From assembly GCA_030431825.1 (NCBI GenBank), contig JAUIIJ010000035.1, positions 1 to 44,322 on the forward strand: DNA of 44,322 nt, in the 5' to 3' direction. This document shows, piece after piece, positions 8,632-16,953 of the stretch; within the stretch, counting starts at the first letter, position 1, and every line of letters begins with the position of its first letter. Under the pieces are notes generated by a model. The model made no database searches. It had not been told where the DNA came from and was given only the letters and a program-made list of their open reading frames with translations. Made by a program: the position numbers and the translations under genes. Source of the DNA: Alphaproteobacteria bacterium. Lineage in GTDB: Bacteria > Pseudomonadota > Alphaproteobacteria > Rhodobacterales > Rhodobacteraceae.

Positions 8632-8976
8632 ATGACAATCCAGCCACCCAGCCATTTTCCCAAGGGCCCAGTGCCGGACCAGGTGGCCTTCGACCGGCGC
8701 GAACTTGGCATCATCCTGTCCGTATACGGCCGTATGGTCGCCGCCGGCGAGTGGCGCGACTACGGGATTTCCTGTCTTTCCGATCTGGCGGTGTTCTCGG
8801 TATTCCGGCGCACCGCCGAAAATCCGCTCTACCGGATCGAAAAACGTCCAAAGCTGCGCAATCGGCAGGGGATGTACTCGGTCGTTGGCATGGACGGCCA
8901 GATCCTGAAGCGCGGATCGGACCTCAAGACCGTGTTGCGCCCGCTCGAACGGAAACTGATCCGCGTGGTTGAGTGA
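8632..8976 (+). CDS. DUF2794 conserved protein
   Basis: A 114-residue protein of the DUF2794 family, found almost only in Alphaproteobacteria. Diagnostic segments are FDRRELGIILSVYGRMVAAG, EWRDYGISCL and FSVFRRTAENPLYRIEKRPK. No function is established. The mix of basic residues and short strands suggests a small cytoplasmic protein. The ATG at 8632 (MTIQPPSHF) is preceded by AAGG. The frame is open from 8578, but those extra codons overlap the end of paaX and do not look conserved. It is followed by a perfect hairpin at 8994-9013 and converges on the NlpC/P60 gene. Confidence 0.8.
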   Translation: MTIQPPSHFPKGPVPDQVAFDRRELGIILSVYGRMVAAGEWRDYGISCLSDLAVFSVFRRTAENPLYRIEKRPKLRNRQGMYSVVGMDGQILKRGSDLKTVLRPLERKLIRVVE

Positions 8977-8993
8977 TCCGGGACAGGCAGTTC

Positions 8994-9013
8994 CCGGCCA
9001 GAAACCTGGCCGG
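8994..9013. terminator. Hairpin between convergent genes (candidate bidirectional terminator)
   Basis: A perfect 8-4-8 inverted repeat, CCGGCCAG-AAAC-CTGGCCGG, lies between the DUF2794 gene (plus) and the NlpC/P60 gene (minus). It lacks a clear T-run on either side, so termination is inferred from position and stem strength. Confidence 0.5.
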
Positions 9014-9033
9014 CCAAGGTGTATTTCGGCCGA

Positions 9034-9858
9034 TCATAACCGCTTGTGCGCGGTGACGGGGCCTTCGCCCTGCGCCTCTATCCGGCGGATCGCGGCCTCG
9101 ACCGGTTCAAGAACCACGGACATATGCGTGCCGTTCGCGTGAATCAGCGTATCGGCATCGACCACCATCGCGACATGGCCCTTCCAGAACAGGAGGTCGC
9201 CGCGCCGATAATCGCCGGATGGCGTGACCGATTGGCCCAATGCGGATTGTTGCAGGTCGGAATCGCCGGGGCAGGTTGCGCCGCATGCAAGAAGCGCGGC
9301 CTGGACCAGGCCGGAACAATCGATTCCGGACCGGCTGTTGCCGCCCCACAGATAGGGCGTTCCCCGAAACAGTGCCGCCGCCCCGACCGGGTCGTTCATG
9401 GTTTCGCCGACAGGGTGCAGATGCACGCGCGGAATAAATCCGTCTGTGGTTTCGGCGAACGGACCATCATCGCCCAGCACGGTCACGCGGCTGCCAAAAC
9501 TCAGCATGTGGCGCTCTGGCGATTTGATGTCGGGGTCGCGATAAAGATGGCTGGCCGGGGCGCTGACCCAGTGCGTCGCTGTCTCTTCGGCGCCGAGTGC
9601 CCCGCTGTCCACATACCCGACATAGCCATCCTTGCGCGCCTGCACGAAACCCATACCGCCGCGCTCTTCGTACAGATCCACGGTTTCGCCCCACAGGAGC
9701 TGACGATCGCGTGCACCATCGGGCCTGCGCAAAAGATCGACGACCGGTCGAATGATCCGGCGGGGGGTTGCCATGACGCGACGCAATCCCGCCGGCGCGT
9801 CGCTCAGATGTGCCGCTGCGACGCGATCATTCGCCGGCGTCAGACGCGGATCGCTCAC
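9034..9858 (-). CDS. NlpC/P60 family (C40) peptidoglycan endopeptidase with SH3 domains
   Basis: A 274-residue protein. Two bacterial SH3-like domains are seen at about residues 35-88 and 95-150, then an NlpC/P60 cysteine peptidase. Catalytic Cys181 is in GIDCSGLVQ and His228 in WKGHVAMV; His240 in LIHANG is the likely third residue. Such enzymes usually cut the gamma-D-glutamyl-diamino acid bond in cell-wall peptides. No signal peptide is visible, so it may act on recycled muropeptides in the cytoplasm. The start is a GTG at 9858 that overlaps the aminopeptidase stop by four bases (GTGA); this coupling decides the start over the ATG at 9951. It probably works with the adjacent aminopeptidase in peptide turnover. 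Confidence 0.9.
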   Translation of the reverse strand: MSDPRLTPANDRVAAAHLSDAPAGLRRVMATPRRIIRPVVDLLRRPDGARDRQLLWGETVDLYEERGGMGFVQARKDGYVGYVDSGALGAEETATHWVSAPASHLYRDPDIKSPERHMLSFGSRVTVLGDDGPFAETTDGFIPRVHLHPVGETMNDPVGAAALFRGTPYLWGGNSRSGIDCSGLVQAALLACGATCPGDSDLQQSALGQSVTPSGDYRRGDLLFWKGHVAMVVDADTLIHANGTHMSVVLEPVEAAIRRIEAQGEGPVTAHKRL

Positions 9859-11237
9859 AGTTTCAGCATGTGGGGCAGGGCATCGAACACGGCCCGCGCC
9901 CCGGTTCCGACACCACCCAGCGGCCGTGCCGGGGCATTGGAGGGTTGCCACGCATAGATGTCGAAATGCACGTAGCGGGCGTCGGATACGAAACGGCGCA
10001 GGAAGAGCGCGGCCGTGATCGATCCCGCGAACCCGCCGGACGGCGCATTGTCGAGATCGGCATTGGCCGGTTCGATCCTGGTTTCGTAGGCCTCGTGAAA
10101 CGGCATGCGCCAGACCGGATCATCGACGCGCGCGGCCGCAGCGGAAAGCGCCAGCGCGTCGTCGTCATCGTCGGTGTAGAAGGGCGCGAGATCGGGTCCG
10201 ACCGCGACCCGCGCGGCCCCCGTCAGCGTCGCCATCGACAGTATCAGGTCGGGCTTGTCCTCGGATGCGAGGGCGAGCGCATCCGCGAGTACCAGCCGTC
10301 CTTCGGCATCGGTATTGTTGTTTTCAACCGTCAGCCCCTTGCGCGAGGCGAGTATGTCGCCGGGGCGGAACGACGACCCGGATACCGAGTTTTCGACCGC
10401 CGGAATCAGAACCCGCAACTGGATCGGGAGTTTCATCGCCATGATCATCCGGGCAATGCCCAATACATGCGCCGCGCCGCCCATGTCCTTTTTCATCAGG
10501 CTCATGCTGCTGCCCGGTTTCAGGTTGAGACCCCCCGTGTCAAAGCAGACCCCTTTCCCGACGAGCGTAAGTTTCGGGCCGCTGGTCCCCCACCTCATGT
10601 CGATCAGGCGCGGTGGGGTGGCCGCCGCGCGGCCGACCGTGTGGATCAGTGGGAAATTCTGTTCGAGCAGGTCATCGCCGACGATGGTGGCGATCTCTGC
10701 GCCGTGTTCCTCAGCCAGCGCCGTGGCCGCTTCGGCGAGATGTTGGGGGCTCATGTCCGACGCGGGGGTATTGACCAGATCGCGGATCATGGTTTCCGCT
10801 TCGGCCAGTATCGCAACCCTGTCGGCATCCACCCCTTGCGGCGGAACCAGGGCTACGACCTTGTCGGATTTGCTTTTGTACCGGTCAAAGCGGTAGCCGG
10901 AGAGCAGCCAGCCGAGGCATTCGGTTTCCGCCATATCTTCTGGCAGGCCGGAAGCGATGCGATAGGTCCCCTCGGGCAATTTCGTGGCCGCGGACGCCAA
11001 CGGGAAATGGGTGCGCGCGCGCTTGGTCGCCGTTCCGTATCCGGCGAGCGCGATGACCGCACGATCCCCATCTGCCGGAATCAGCAATGTCTGGCCGAGC
11101 TTGCCTGAAAATCCGTTCAGGCGCACCCAGTCGCGCACTGTCTCATCCTGTCCGGCGAGCCAGTCGTCCAGCGACTTGGTGTCAATGATATGAAGGTCGA
11201 TCGCGTCTTGGGCGTCCTTGGCGAGACAATGGGGCAT
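9855..11237 (-). CDS. M17 leucyl aminopeptidase family protein
   Basis: A 460-residue cytoplasmic dizinc aminopeptidase. Metal and catalytic signatures are VGKGVCFDTGGLNLKP (Lys228, Asp233), SLMKKDMGGAAH (Asp251) and NNNTDAEGRL (Asp310, Glu312, Arg314). The N-terminal macro-like domain of the family occupies about residues 10-140. It differs from typical PepA in the N-terminal region and belongs to the alphaproteobacterial group that pairs with NlpC/P60 peptidases, whose gene overlaps its 3' end. Two starts are possible, ATG 11237 (MPHCLA) and ATG 11255 (MTRECP). The first has GAGAG shortly upstream and is preferred. Its substrate may be peptides released by the neighbour; that is inference. 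Confidence 0.9.
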   Translation of the reverse strand: MPHCLAKDAQDAIDLHIIDTKSLDDWLAGQDETVRDWVRLNGFSGKLGQTLLIPADGDRAVIALAGYGTATKRARTHFPLASAATKLPEGTYRIASGLPEDMAETECLGWLLSGYRFDRYKSKSDKVVALVPPQGVDADRVAILAEAETMIRDLVNTPASDMSPQHLAEAATALAEEHGAEIATIVGDDLLEQNFPLIHTVGRAAATPPRLIDMRWGTSGPKLTLVGKGVCFDTGGLNLKPGSSMSLMKKDMGGAAHVLGIARMIMAMKLPIQLRVLIPAVENSVSGSSFRPGDILASRKGLTVENNNTDAEGRLVLADALALASEDKPDLILSMATLTGAARVAVGPDLAPFYTDDDDDALALSAAAARVDDPVWRMPFHEAYETRIEPANADLDNAPSGGFAGSITAALFLRRFVSDARYVHFDIYAWQPSNAPARPLGGVGTGARAVFDALPHMLKL

Positions 11238-11302
11238 CGGGCACTCTCGGGTCATGAAACTGAGCGCCAGACTAGCCGCGCAGCGCCGCGCTGCAAGCCC
11301 TG

Positions 11303-11683
11303 TCAGAGGGAAAGATCACGCAGGTTCCAGACGGCGGTCAACGAACGGTCCCCCAGCCGGATCAACCGGAACAGGGTTGCGGCACAGGCCACAGGATCGT
11401 CATTGTCGATGGTCCTTGTCACGTCGCCGGCCACCTGTGCGATCCCGCACATGCCGATCTGTTCGGAAATCGCGATCAGCGACCGCGCGTTTTTGCGCAG
11501 TTCGGTTACCTTGCGCTGTCGCCAGCATCGTTCGCAATGTGCCAGGCGAACCGCCAGTTCCTCGATCGCGCGGCACACGACATCCTCTGCTCCCGCTTCG
11601 CCCAATTGCACATACAGCGCGTTCAGGCGGTTGTGATCCAGCCGAACGGTCTCGGTTGGACTCAATGTCGTTATGCTTTCCAC
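11303..11683 (-). CDS. Small conserved alphaproteobacterial protein of unknown function
   Basis: A helical protein of about 126 residues. It contains VRLDHNRLNALYVQLGEAGA, then EDVVCRAIEELAVRL and SLIAISEQIGMCGIAQVAGD, and ends SLTAVWNLRDLSL. I recognise the pattern as a conserved uncharacterised Rhodobacterales protein but know no function. The amphipathic helices suggest a small four-helix protein, possibly interacting with a histidine phosphotransfer or signalling partner; that is speculation. The start is uncertain. A GTG at 11683 (VESITTLSP) fits the conserved part. An ATG at 11737 and one at 11836 extend it with sequence that does not look conserved. Divergent from the carbonic anhydrase. 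Confidence 0.6.
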   Translation of the reverse strand: MESITTLSPTETVRLDHNRLNALYVQLGEAGAEDVVCRAIEELAVRLAHCERCWRQRKVTELRKNARSLIAISEQIGMCGIAQVAGDVTRTIDNDDPVACAATLFRLIRLGDRSLTAVWNLRDLSL

Positions 11684-11853
11684 TTTCTTCACCCCAAATC
11701 GTTCTGATGCCCCCACGGCTTGCCCATCATCGGGCATACTGGTTTGCAAAAGGTTTCGCTGCGGGCGCCGGAATTGCTCGAATTTGGCTAGATTTCCGGA
11801 TAATGACACGGCAGAAGACAGCGCCAGACCGTTCAATCAAGAGGGAACGATAG

Positions 11854-12504
11854 ATGAAGTTTGCCAAACCCCTGCCTGCCTATCTCGTGCAACGGTATCA
11901 TGGCTGGAAAGCCACTGCATACGAAGAGAATCGTGGCTGGTATCGGCGATTGGCCAACGAAGGCCAGCGTCCGCGCGCAATGGTGATCTCGTGTTGCGAC
12001 AGCCGGGTTCACGTCACGTCGATCTTCGGTGCGGATCAGGGCGAGTTCTTTATCCACCGCAACATCGCAAATCTGGTGCCGCCTTACGAACCCGATGGCG
12101 ATCATCATGGAACCAGCGCCACGGTCGAATACGCCGTCACCGTGCTCAAGGTGGCGCATCTGATCGTGCTCGGTCATTCGCAATGCGGCGGCGTTGCAGG
12201 CTGTATCGACATGTGCAAGGGCAACGCCCCCGAACTGGAAGCGAAGGAGAGCTTCGTGGGGCGCTGGATGGATATCCTGCGTCCCAAGTTCGATCTTGTC
12301 TCTGAAATCGGCGATGCCGGCGAACAGGCGCGTCAATTCGAGAAACAGGCGGTCGTGGCGTCGCTCGAGAACCTGATGAGCTTTCCATTCGTGGAGGCGG
12401 CGATCAGGGACGGCGAACTGAGCCTGCATGGGCTCTGGACCGATATCGGAGAAGGCGGGCTGGAATGCTACGATCCGGGCACGCACAAGTTTTATCCGGT
12501 CTGA
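11854..12504 (+). CDS. Beta-class carbonic anhydrase
   Basis: A 216-residue zinc enzyme interconverting CO2 and bicarbonate. The zinc ligands and active-site pair are all present: Cys47, Asp49 and Arg51 in SCCDSRV, and His108 and Cys111 in LGHSQCGGV. The conserved block FFIHRNIANLVPP follows the first motif. Length is normal for the family. An AGAGGGAA ribosome-binding site precedes the ATG. No signal peptide is seen, so it should be cytoplasmic, supplying bicarbonate for carboxylases. It stands alone, divergent from the small unknown gene and convergent with asd. Confidence 0.95.
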   Translation: MKFAKPLPAYLVQRYHGWKATAYEENRGWYRRLANEGQRPRAMVISCCDSRVHVTSIFGADQGEFFIHRNIANLVPPYEPDGDHHGTSATVEYAVTVLKVAHLIVLGHSQCGGVAGCIDMCKGNAPELEAKESFVGRWMDILRPKFDLVSEIGDAGEQARQFEKQAVVASLENLMSFPFVEAAIRDGELSLHGLWTDIGEGGLECYDPGTHKFYPV

Positions 12505-12598
12505 TCGACATCGCGGCCGCGACGGCGGTTCGTTTCCGTGAAAACCGGCAAGGCGCCGGATCTGGTTGCAGGGTCTGGCCGGGCGTGATCGGCACGTT

Positions 12599-12618
12599 GG
12601 GGCGGCACGCGCCGCCCC
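12599..12618. terminator. GC hairpin between carbonic anhydrase and asd (candidate bidirectional terminator)
   Basis: A perfect 8-4-8 inverted repeat, GGGGCGGC-ACGC-GCCGCCCC, sits between two convergent genes. The T-tract is very short, so termination is inferred from position and stem stability. Confidence 0.5.
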
Positions 12619-12638
12619 GTTGATCCGATGGCCGTGCT

Positions 12639-13661
12639 TCAGCCCTTTTGCAGTACCCGCGTGCCCAGCGTCTCGGCGATCTGCACGGCGTTCAGCGCCG
12701 CGCCCTTGCGCAGGTTGTCGGACACGCACCACAGGTTCAGGCCGTTGTCGATGGTGCTGTCCTGGCGGATGCGGCTGATGAAGGTGGCATAATCGCCGAC
12801 GCACTCGACCGGTGTCACGTAACCACCGTCTTCACGCTTGTCGATCACCATGATGCCCGGCGCTTCGCGCAGAATTTCGCGGGCCTCGTCCTCGTCCAGA
12901 TGATCCTCGAACTCGATGTTCACCGCTTCGGAATGACCGACGAAAACCGGCACCCGCACACAGGTCGCCGTGACCTTGATCGCGGGATCGACGATCTTCT
13001 TGGTTTCGGCCACCATCTTCCACTCTTCCTTGGTCGAGCCGTCTTCCATGAAGACGTCGATATGCGGGATCACGTTGAATGCGATCTGCTTGGTGAACTT
13101 TTTGGCCGGCTTGTCATCGACCGGGTTGTAGATGCTCTTTGTCTGATCCCACAGCTCATCGATGCCGTCCTTGCCGGCACCGGATACAGACTGATAGGTG
13201 CTGACCACGACACGCTTGATCCGGGCGCGGTCATGCAGCGGCTTGAGTGCCACGACCATCTGCGCGGTCGAACAGTTCGGATTGGCGATTATGTTCTTCT
13301 TGGAGTAACCCATGATCGCATCCGCATTCACCTCGGGCACGATCAGCGGTACGTCGGGGTCGTAGCGATAGAGCGAACTGTTGTCGATCACCACGCAGCC
13401 CGCGGCGGCGGCCTTGGGCGCATAGGTTCTGGTGGCGTCAGAGCCCACCGCGAACAGCGCCATGTCCCAGCCGGTGAAATCGAAGGTATCAAGATCCTTG
13501 GTTGTCAGGGTCGTGTCGCCAAAGCTCACCTCGGTTCCCAGCGATTTGCGGCTTGCCAGCGCGGCAATCTCGGCAACCGGGAACTGGCGCTCGGCCAGGA
13601 TGTTCAGCATTTCACGGCCCACATTGCCCGTGGCACCGACGACGACGATGCGATAACCCAT
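12639..13661 (-). CDS. asd: Aspartate-semialdehyde dehydrogenase
   Basis: A 340-residue enzyme that reduces aspartyl phosphate to aspartate semialdehyde for lysine/diaminopimelate, threonine and methionine synthesis. The N-terminal NADP-binding motif is VVVGATGNVGREML (residues about 6-19). The nucleophile is Cys130 in NPNCSTAQM, and VPVFVGHSEAV carries a catalytic His. The start at 13661 (MGYRIVVV) has a GGAG ribosome-binding site; the in-frame ATG at 13691 adds ten non-conserved residues. Length matches the family. It lies 80 bases downstream of the MFS gene on the same strand but functionally stands alone. Confidence 0.97.
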   Translation of the reverse strand: MGYRIVVVGATGNVGREMLNILAERQFPVAEIAALASRKSLGTEVSFGDTTLTTKDLDTFDFTGWDMALFAVGSDATRTYAPKAAAAGCVVIDNSSLYRYDPDVPLIVPEVNADAIMGYSKKNIIANPNCSTAQMVVALKPLHDRARIKRVVVSTYQSVSGAGKDGIDELWDQTKSIYNPVDDKPAKKFTKQIAFNVIPHIDVFMEDGSTKEEWKMVAETKKIVDPAIKVTATCVRVPVFVGHSEAVNIEFEDHLDEDEAREILREAPGIMVIDKREDGGYVTPVECVGDYATFISRIRQDSTIDNGLNLWCVSDNLRKGAALNAVQIAETLGTRVLQKG

Positions 13662-13741
13662 CTTGTTTCTCCAGAATTTGCGCCGACACATATGCCGGCT
13701 GCGGCCTCATAGCGACAAACGGCACCGGGGAAAAGGGGGAC

Positions 13742-14914
13742 TCAGTCCAGACGGTCGCGGCTGAACAGGTAAAGAAGTGTTCCGGCGAGCAGCATCAGGC
13801 CGAAAAACGCGAAAATCGCCGTATAGGCCTGGGTCGCGCCGTAGGGGGCCATGTGTTCATGAATGCGACCCGAGGCGAACTGCGCGATGCCCGCTCCGCC
13901 GATGCCGAAGAGGTTCATCAGGGTGACGCCGCGCCCGACAAGATGCGGTGGAAAGAAACTGCGCCCATGCGCGATGATTACCGGAAAGGATGCGCCGAAA
14001 AAGCCGATCAATGCCATCAGGAGGATCGACAGAACCGCGCTGGTGTCGATCATTGCCACCAACAGGCCGAGCATCGCGGCAACGGCGAGGTTGCCGCCGA
14101 AGACGACCCATTTGCGCGTTCGCAAGAGCCGGTCCATCGGCCCGTAAGCGAGTGTTCCGGCGATCATCGCGGCGCCCATCACGAATGTCGCCTGTCCGAC
14201 CTGCGCGGTTCCGAGGCCAAACACATCCCCGAGATACGGCCCGATCCACAATCCGCGCAAAGCCGCCGCCGGTGCGTAATTGACCAGCATCATCGGCAGG
14301 ATCGCCCATATCGCCGGCAGTCTGAGCAATTCGAGCACCGAGCCGCCTTTGCCGCCGGGTACGGCTTCCGGATCTCGGACAAGCGCGAGGATTCCGCCAG
14401 CCACGGCGATGGAGAGGACCGACAGCGCGACAAGAGACCCGCGCCAGCCGATGAATTCCACTGCAAGCGCCATCGGGTAGGAGGCCACAAGGTTGCCGAC
14501 GGACCCCACCCCGAGCATCAACGCCGCGAGGGCGGCGAACCGGGCGGGCGGAAATTCGCGCGCGAAGATATAATAGGATGCCATCAGGACAGGTGAGCAT
14601 CCTATGCCGATCAGCAACATGGCAAGCTTGATGTGCAGCGGCGCGGTTGCCATGGCGAACAGCGCGGCGCCACCACCGCCGCCCAGGAACAACAGGCTTG
14701 CGGCGGTGCGCCGAGGCCCGAACCGGTCGAGCGCCCAGCCGACCGGCACCTGCATCGCGGCAAAGGTCAGGAACCACAGCCCCGATGCCGCCGCGAGATC
14801 ATCCGGTCCGGTGCCCGTGTCACGTGCCAGCGCCGAGGTCAGCACCGCAAGGAAGGCGCGAAAAAACTGGCTGAGCACATATGCGAGACATAATACGATC
14901 AGACCGGCCTGCAT
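13742..14914 (-). CDS. Major facilitator superfamily transporter
   Basis: A 390-residue integral membrane protein with about twelve hydrophobic segments. The MFS loop signature appears as GWALDRFGPRRTAA after TM2 and recurs in degenerate form as GPMDRLLRTRKW in the second half. The substrate cannot be read from sequence. The start at 14914 has a GGGAGGAG ribosome-binding site; earlier in-frame ATGs (up to 15310) run across the divergent promoter. It diverges from the DUF3095 gene, with an 8/9-match palindrome at 14951-14969 between them, which suggests shared regulation. Paralogues of the nitrate or aromatic-acid type are possible. Confidence 0.85.
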   Translation of the reverse strand: MQAGLIVLCLAYVLSQFFRAFLAVLTSALARDTGTGPDDLAAASGLWFLTFAAMQVPVGWALDRFGPRRTAASLLFLGGGGGAALFAMATAPLHIKLAMLLIGIGCSPVLMASYYIFAREFPPARFAALAALMLGVGSVGNLVASYPMALAVEFIGWRGSLVALSVLSIAVAGGILALVRDPEAVPGGKGGSVLELLRLPAIWAILPMMLVNYAPAAALRGLWIGPYLGDVFGLGTAQVGQATFVMGAAMIAGTLAYGPMDRLLRTRKWVVFGGNLAVAAMLGLLVAMIDTSAVLSILLMALIGFFGASFPVIIAHGRSFFPPHLVGRGVTLMNLFGIGGAGIAQFASGRIHEHMAPYGATQAYTAIFAFFGLMLLAGTLLYLFSRDRLD

Positions 14915-14950
14915 GTTTTTGCTCCTCCCACTGTCATCGTTTGGGTGACA

Positions 14951-14969
14951 TGCACGTGAGTCATGTGCA
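14951..14969. promoter_or_regulatory. Near-perfect 19-base palindrome in a divergent promoter
   Basis: The sequence TGCACGTGA-G-TCATGTGCA has arms matching at 8 of 9 positions. It sits 37 bases upstream of the MFS start and 66 bases upstream of the DUF3095 start. Its size and symmetry fit a dimeric regulator, but no regulator gene is adjacent, so the binding protein is unknown. Confidence 0.5.
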
Positions 14970-15034
14970 ACCTGCATGGACAGAGCCGGGAAACCGCCTG
15001 CATAAAGGGAACTGGACATGGCAGGCGGCCAGCG

Positions 15035-16183
15035 ATGAAAGATACGACCGGATTTTACGAAAATCTGCCGCGCATTGCGCAATTCAGCGCATTGACGGAT
15101 CCGGCAAGCTATACGCCGCTGCCGGAGGACTGGGTCGTCGCGACGGCAGACATCGTCGGGTCGACCGCGTTGATTGCCGATGGCAAGTACAAGCTGGTGA
15201 ACATGATCGGTGCATCGGTCATATCGGCGCATATCAATGCGGGCGACGGGCATATCTTTCCCTATATTTTCGGAGGAGACGGCGCGACGCTCGCGATGGA
15301 TCCGGAACATGCGGCAGACTCGGCGCGCATTCTCGGTGTGCTGAAACGATGGGCGGACGAGGAATTCGGCGTGTCGCTGCGGGTGGCGCAGGTACCGGTC
15401 TCCGAAATTCGCGCCGCAGGCTTTGACGTATCCGTTGCGCGGTACCAGGCATCGGAGGCGATTGATTACGCGATGTTCGGTGGCGGGGGGGTGTCCTGGG
15501 CGGATGAGCGGATGAAAGCAGGCGAAAACGTGCTGCCGGCCGCGGAACCCGGTGCGCTTCCCGACCTCGAAGGTCTCTCCTGTCGCTGGAGTAATGCAAG
15601 CGCACGCAACGGCAGCATCCTGTCCCTGGTCGTCAAACCGGTGCAGGGAAAGTCAGCCGCGGCGTTCGACAGGATACTGCGCGACATCGTTGATCTGGCC
15701 GAGGGGCTGAACCGCAGCGGACATCCTTTGCCGCCAGATGGACCCGGACTGCAATTTCCGCCACCGGGGCTTGATATCGAGGCGCATGTGTCACGGGGCA
15801 GAACGTCGGTCTTTCGACGGCGGCTGGAACTGTTGCTGGAAAACACGATTGCATGGATTTTCTTCAAGGCCGGCCTCAAGACCGGGGAATTCGAGCCGAA
15901 ACACTACAAGGCCATGGTCAGCACGAATGCGGATTTTCGCAAATTCGATGACGGGCTGAAAATGACTCTGGATTGCGACGCCGAAACCCAGGCGCGTATC
16001 CGGTCGCTGCTTGATGCCGCCCGCGCGGACGGCATCCTGCGGTTCGGGCTCGTCGAGCAGGAGGCGGCGATGATCACCTGTTTCGTGCCGTCGATCCATC
16101 GGGACGATCACATACATCTCGTCGACGGGGCGTCCGGCGGCTATGCAAAGGCGACGGAACTGATGCGCGCTATGCCGGTTTGA
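15035..16183 (+). CDS. DUF3095 protein, class III nucleotidyl cyclase-like
   Basis: A 382-residue protein of the DUF3095 family. Residues about 34-48 (VVATADIVGSTALIADG) and 77-86 (YIFGGDGATL) resemble the two metal-binding aspartate motifs of class III adenylate/guanylate cyclases, with Asp39 and Asp82. A later block, YAMFGGGGVSWADERMKAGE, is typical of DUF3095. The C-terminal half (about 250-382) is separate and ends in a cysteine-bearing strand, AMITCFVPS. No membrane segment is seen. Cyclase activity is inferred from the motifs and is not established for the family. Start 15035 (MKDTTGFYENLP) is the conserved one. Its 3' end overlaps the hpaI 3' end by 14 bases. Confidence 0.75.
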   Translation: MKDTTGFYENLPRIAQFSALTDPASYTPLPEDWVVATADIVGSTALIADGKYKLVNMIGASVISAHINAGDGHIFPYIFGGDGATLAMDPEHAADSARILGVLKRWADEEFGVSLRVAQVPVSEIRAAGFDVSVARYQASEAIDYAMFGGGGVSWADERMKAGENVLPAAEPGALPDLEGLSCRWSNASARNGSILSLVVKPVQGKSAAAFDRILRDIVDLAEGLNRSGHPLPPDGPGLQFPPPGLDIEAHVSRGRTSVFRRRLELLLENTIAWIFFKAGLKTGEFEPKHYKAMVSTNADFRKFDDGLKMTLDCDAETQARIRSLLDAARADGILRFGLVEQEAAMITCFVPSIHRDDHIHLVDGASGGYAKATELMRAMPV

Positions 16184-16943
16184 TCCAGCGCCTCGCGGTT
16201 GCCTGTGCCGCCCTGCTCAGTGTGATGACATCGATCGCGACCGCGACAAACCGGGCGCCGGCCTCGACATAGCTTTCGATGACATCCTCGGAGAGCGACA
16301 GGATGCCCGGCACCTTGCCGGCAGCGGCAATCCGCCCCAGCGTTTCCACGATCGTGCCGTGCACGTCCGGATGGCCGGGATTGCCGCGATGCCCCATATC
16401 CGCCGCCAGATCGGCCGGGCCGATAAAGACACAATCCACGCCGTCCACGGCAAGGATGTCATCCAGTGCGGCAATCCCGGCACGGTTTTCGACCTGCAGG
16501 ATCAGCGCAATCTGGTCATCGGCGGTATGCACGTAGTCCTCGATCGTGGAAAAGCGCGAAGACCGCGTGCTGGTGGCACCGACGCCGCGCATGCCCGTGG
16601 GTGGATAGGTGCACGCGCGCACCATCTGCGCGGCCTGTTCGCCGCTCTCGATCATCGGCACGAGAACCGATTGCACTCCGATATCCAGTACCTGCTTGAT
16701 GATCCAAGGCTCGCCGACCGGAACGCGCACGATTGCGGGCGACGGGCTTGCCTGCAGCGCGACCAGCTGGTCACGGATCGAGCGCACGTCGTTTGGCGCG
16801 TGCTCTCCGTCGATCACGAGCCAGTCGAACCCGGCGGTGCCCATGACTTCCGTCGGCCCGGCTTCGGCAAAACTGAGCCAGCAGCCAAAGGTGGTGTCGC
16901 CGGCCTGAAATCGCTGCTTGAGCATATTGGTTGGTGCGGGCAT
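16170..16943 (-). CDS. hpaI: 4-hydroxy-2-oxoheptanedioate aldolase (HpcH/HpaI family)
   Basis: A 257-residue class II aldolase that splits 4-hydroxy-2-oxoheptane-1,7-dioate into pyruvate and succinate semialdehyde, the last ring-derived step of homoprotocatechuate breakdown. His48 (IDGEHAP), Arg73 (IVRVP), Glu152 (LQVENRAG) and Asp178 (FIGPADLAADMG) align with the known catalytic and metal residues of E. coli HpaI at a constant offset of three. A GAGGATA ribosome-binding site precedes the ATG. It follows hpaH by ten bases and is the last gene of hpaF-decarboxylase-hpaH-hpaI. Confidence 0.95.
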   Translation of the reverse strand: MPAPTNMLKQRFQAGDTTFGCWLSFAEAGPTEVMGTAGFDWLVIDGEHAPNDVRSIRDQLVALQASPSPAIVRVPVGEPWIIKQVLDIGVQSVLVPMIESGEQAAQMVRACTYPPTGMRGVGATSTRSSRFSTIEDYVHTADDQIALILQVENRAGIAALDDILAVDGVDCVFIGPADLAADMGHRGNPGHPDVHGTIVETLGRIAAAGKVPGILSLSEDVIESYVEAGARFVAVAIDVITLSRAAQATARRWIKPA

Positions 16944-16953
16944 GGGATATCCT

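Noticed and set aside
9810..11108. A 432-codon plus-strand frame opposite the M17 aminopeptidase
   Set aside because: It is antisense to a gene with complete metal-binding motifs, and its composition is typical of GC-rich shadow frames.
12648..13712. A 354-codon plus-strand frame opposite asd
   Set aside because: It is antisense to asd, which has full catalytic motifs; the product resembles no family.
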